From Neocallimastix lanati (nom. inval.) (taxonomy: Eukaryota > Neocallimastigomycota > Neocallimastigomycetes > Neocallimastigales > Neocallimastigaceae), in the NCBI GenBank assembly GCA_016946835.1, contig JACVTC010000088.1, forward strand, positions 147,501 through 211,500: a stretch of DNA of 64,000 nt. Reading direction: 5' to 3'. Made by a program: the position numbers and the translations under genes. The notes under the pieces are model-generated. The model was not told the origin of the DNA. It saw only the letters and a program-made list of their open reading frames with translations, and did no database searches. This document shows positions 60,801 through 64,000 of this stretch, piece by piece (position 1 is the stretch's first letter; each line of letters opens with the position of its first letter).

Positions 60801-63441
60801 TTATTACTATTTTTTGGTTTTGGTTTTGGTTTCGGTTTATTTTTAAAAAACACAAACATTTTTTTATTTTTTATTTTTTTTTTTTTTTTGAATTTTTATA
60901 CTTTTTAAACTCAGAATTTACAAAAAAATAATAATAATAATAATATATATATTATTATAATTTTTATTTTTATATATATATATATAAAGAAAAATTAAAA
61001 AAATTAAAAAAAGGAAAATTAAAATTTTTGTATTTTGTATCCATATTCTATTAAAAGTTTAAAATATTTTAAATATATTTTAATATTTTTTTTTTATATT
61101 TAACAAAAAATTAAATATTTTAAAAATTTTAATTAATAATTTTTTTCTATATTGGGTGACAGTTTTATTTTTTTTTTTAATTTAATATTTTATTAATTTT
61201 ATTTTTTTATTAATTTATTATTATTATTAATTTTTTTTATAATAATAATAATAATAATAAAAATAAAAATAAAAATATTAACAATGATTAACAAATAAAA
61301 ATAAAACAAACAAAGCAGAAAGAAATTAATAAAAAAAAAAAATTAATAATAATATTAAATTGAAAAAAAAGAGAAATTTAAACTAACTTTTATTTTATTT
61401 TATTTTTTATTTTTAAATTAAAATAAATACTATTTATTTTTATTTTATTTTTATTGTTTATTTTTTGTGTTTGTTTTCGTTGTTTTTTTTTTAATTAAAA
61501 ATTTCTGATCTTACACTATAAATTATTGTACTTTTATTTATAATATACTAAAAAAATAATAATAATAAATAATAATAATAAATAATAATAATAAGTAGAT
61601 AAATAATGTAAAAGTTTAATATTTATTCTTGATTTTATTTTTGTTAAATCTTAATAACATAATAAATATATATATATATTATATTTTAAATATTATATGA
61701 TGAAGAGTAAAGTAATAATAAAAAAAAAAAAAGAAAAAAGATAAAAAAAATAGCATTTAATATATATTTGAATATCATCATAAATAAAATAATGAATTAA
61801 TAGACTTATAAATTATAAAATTAATTCATAAAATTTTTATACATCAAAAATAAATATATAAATATTTAAAAAAAAAAAAAAAAATTAGATAGTATTAATC
61901 ATATTAATATGTCGCTGAATTAATTTTTAATATTATTCTTTTTATTGAACTTTTTTTTTTTTTTTTTTTATTATTATTAATTTTTTTGATTAATACATAC
62001 ATACATACATACATATATATATATATTTTTTTTTATCCAAGAATTTCTACAGAGAATGTGGTTTAATCCTTTGTAATAATTAAAAAAATGTATTTTTTTT
62101 CTTAATTATACACGTTAATATAATAATAAAGTTTTTTCTTTTTATTATTATTTTTTTTTTTTAATATTTCTTAGTTATATACCTCTAAAAAAAAAAAAAA
62201 AAAAAAAAATTTAATAAATATATTATTATTCATTATAATAAATATATGCTATAAAGGTCCTTGAAAAAAAAAAAAAAATAAAATAAAAACTCAAATATAT
62301 ATATATATGTTAAGAGTTATGAATTTATGGTTTATAATAATGTCAATTTTATTAAAATATTTTATGATAAAGAATTACTAAGCACTTAATTATTCTAAAT
62401 TAAATGCTTTTATATTAATACAATGTGGCTAATACATTAATTATCTTACAATATCTTTCAATACATTTGAAGCTTATTTTTCATAATATTCTAACAATAT
62501 ATATATATATATGAATATTATTATTGAGTTAAGGTTTTAATTTTCCATGAATTCCATAACTTTCTTACTCAATTTAATTGAAAGTTTTAATTAACTATTT
62601 TAAATTATTAGAATTATAGTTATTATGGATACTTTTAAAATTATAATTTTTTTTTTTAAAAAAAAAAAAAAAAAGATTTATTAAATAATTATTAATGAAC
62701 TAAGATATATATTTATAAATATAATCAAAAAAAAAAAAAAAAAAAAAAAATTATTATGATTTAATTATAAATTGATATAGCAATTATTATTATTCATTAT
62801 ATAATTTATTTATTTATTTATTATTATAGAATGTTTTATTATTATTTCTTATTGTTAATTTTTTATATTTTAAAAACATCATTTATATATTTTATTATTA
62901 TTATTATTATTATTTTATTTGAATAATTAAAAAATAAAAAAAAAAAAAGTATAATAAAAAAGATTATATAAAAATAACAAATAATTAAAAAAGTATTTTA
63001 TTTTTTAAACATTTAAAAATCATATATTTTCTTATAAAACATCGTATAATTTAAAATAATTTTGAATAATTAATACTAATATATTTATATAATAAATAAT
63101 TTAATAATAACATAAATACTGATTTGTAATAAATGACAGAATAATAACCAAAAAAAAAAAAAAATTAGTAAAATTTTATTATAAAAAACTATTATTAGTA
63201 GTTAAAATTCTTCTTTGTTAAAAAATCTATAATTGCTTAAAATTTTAATGTTTTTTTAAAAAAATTTATTTTTTTTTTTTTTAATATATATATATATATA
63301 TATATTAAAGTATATCTTTATCATTAAATGTTTCTAAATAGTTATTTTTCTATTATTATTATTATTATTATTATAATAATAATATTTTTATTAATAACTA
63401 TTTTATCGATATCATTAATTTTCGAATAATTTAAAAAGTTA

Positions 63442-63486
<45 letters not shown>

Positions 63487-64000
63487 ATATACAAATTTAT
63501 AGAACAAAAAGTTTTATTTAAAAAGCATCAACTAAGACATCATTAAAATATAATAATTCTAGATTATAATGATAAATATATAGATAAATGTATTTTTATG
63601 ATCTTGATTATTAAAGTAAAATATTCTAATTATGTTATATATATTCCTTGCTCAATTAAAATATTTTTACTAAAACTTTTATTTCCAATTCTATAAGCCT
63701 TTAATAATACTGTTTTTATCACCATTCCACCATTATTTATCTACTCCATTTTTATCTGATTCTTGTCTAGTCTAATTTTTTTTTTTTTTTTTTTTTTTTT
63801 TTGGCCAAAATTTCATTTCCATTGTTAACATACCTTTAAAAATAATAGTATTCCAACTACCACCACCTTCCATTCGTTCATCTTTTCCAATTTTCTTTTA
63901 TTTTTATATCCATTCTTTATTTAAAATTAAATATAAAATAGCTTCATTTTTTTTTCTGTATATTAATTTTCTTTCATAATTTTCAATTTCTCACTTCATA
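57831..64000. other. Gene-poor AT-rich right end
   Basis: No supported gene. It contains 21-bp repeats (AATGAATATATAAAATAAAAT, 58012-58072), (TAA)n and (TTA)n tracts, a small ATATATAC palindrome at 60014-60046, a TTGGTTTT-like run at 60815-60838 and many homopolymers. At 63700-63960 the plus strand is C-richer and the minus strand has short protein-like stretches that I could not turn into a gene. Confidence 0.55.
58012..58072. repeat. 21-bp tandem repeat, three copies
   Basis: AATGAATATATAAAATAAAAT starts at 58012, 58033 and 58054. Confidence 0.85.

Noticed and set aside
60815-60838. Telomere-like TTGGTTTT repeats
   Set aside because: There are only about four irregular units embedded in ordinary AT-rich DNA, so not a telomere.

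Overview
The window is extremely AT-rich, full of A/T homopolymers and microsatellites. It carries short islands of coding DNA with A-rich start contexts, one short spliceosomal intron, Asn-, Thr- and Lys-rich low-complexity proteins, and secreted subtilases fused to hevein-type chitin-binding modules. This combination points to an early-diverging fungus, most likely an anaerobic gut fungus (Neocallimastigomycota). That assignment is inference from composition and protein style. No rRNA, tRNA or CRISPR array was found.

Left part (1-16.6 kb): an accessory, transposon-loaded region. A unit of about 4.8 kb is present twice in tandem (1 to about 4.2 kb, and 4.3-8.43 kb). Each copy holds the 3' end of a LINE-type retrotransposon, a 1.6 kb AT-rich spacer with a short solo LTR inside a palindromic element, and a gene for an Asn/Gln-rich tandem-repeat protein followed by two strong hairpins. 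The second copy is cut off by a Ty3/gypsy LTR retroelement (8435-16054, minus strand) whose two 566-bp LTRs look identical. A candidate non-autonomous DNA transposon with 44-bp terminal inverted repeats follows at 16.07-16.56 kb.

Middle (18.7-32.5 kb): a cluster of three intact genes for secreted proteins, all on the plus strand. Two are paralogous subtilisin-like proteases with a complete Asp/His/Asn/Ser set. Each carries a hevein-like module, a 10-cysteine domain and a long Thr-rich linker; only the second still has a terminal chitin-binding module. The third gene encodes a small, probably GPI-anchored protein. Its mature part is a free-standing version of the same 10-cysteine domain, with three identical cysteine spacings. 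I do not recognise this domain. It is the most interesting signal here: a protease and cell-surface protein set sharing one undescribed fold.

Right part (30-64 kb): a decayed minus-strand host pseudogene (30.1-30.8 kb), a decayed LINE of the same family as the left-end copies (34.1-37.0 kb) riddled with A/T homopolymers, and one intron-containing gene for a polytopic membrane protein (40.4-42.1 kb, minus). About 22 kb of almost gene-free repeat-rich DNA follows. The exception is a GC-richer island at 57.15-57.83 kb with RNA polymerase III promoter-like boxes. A minisatellite with one recognisable core recurs at 28.6, 38.0 and 49.8 kb.
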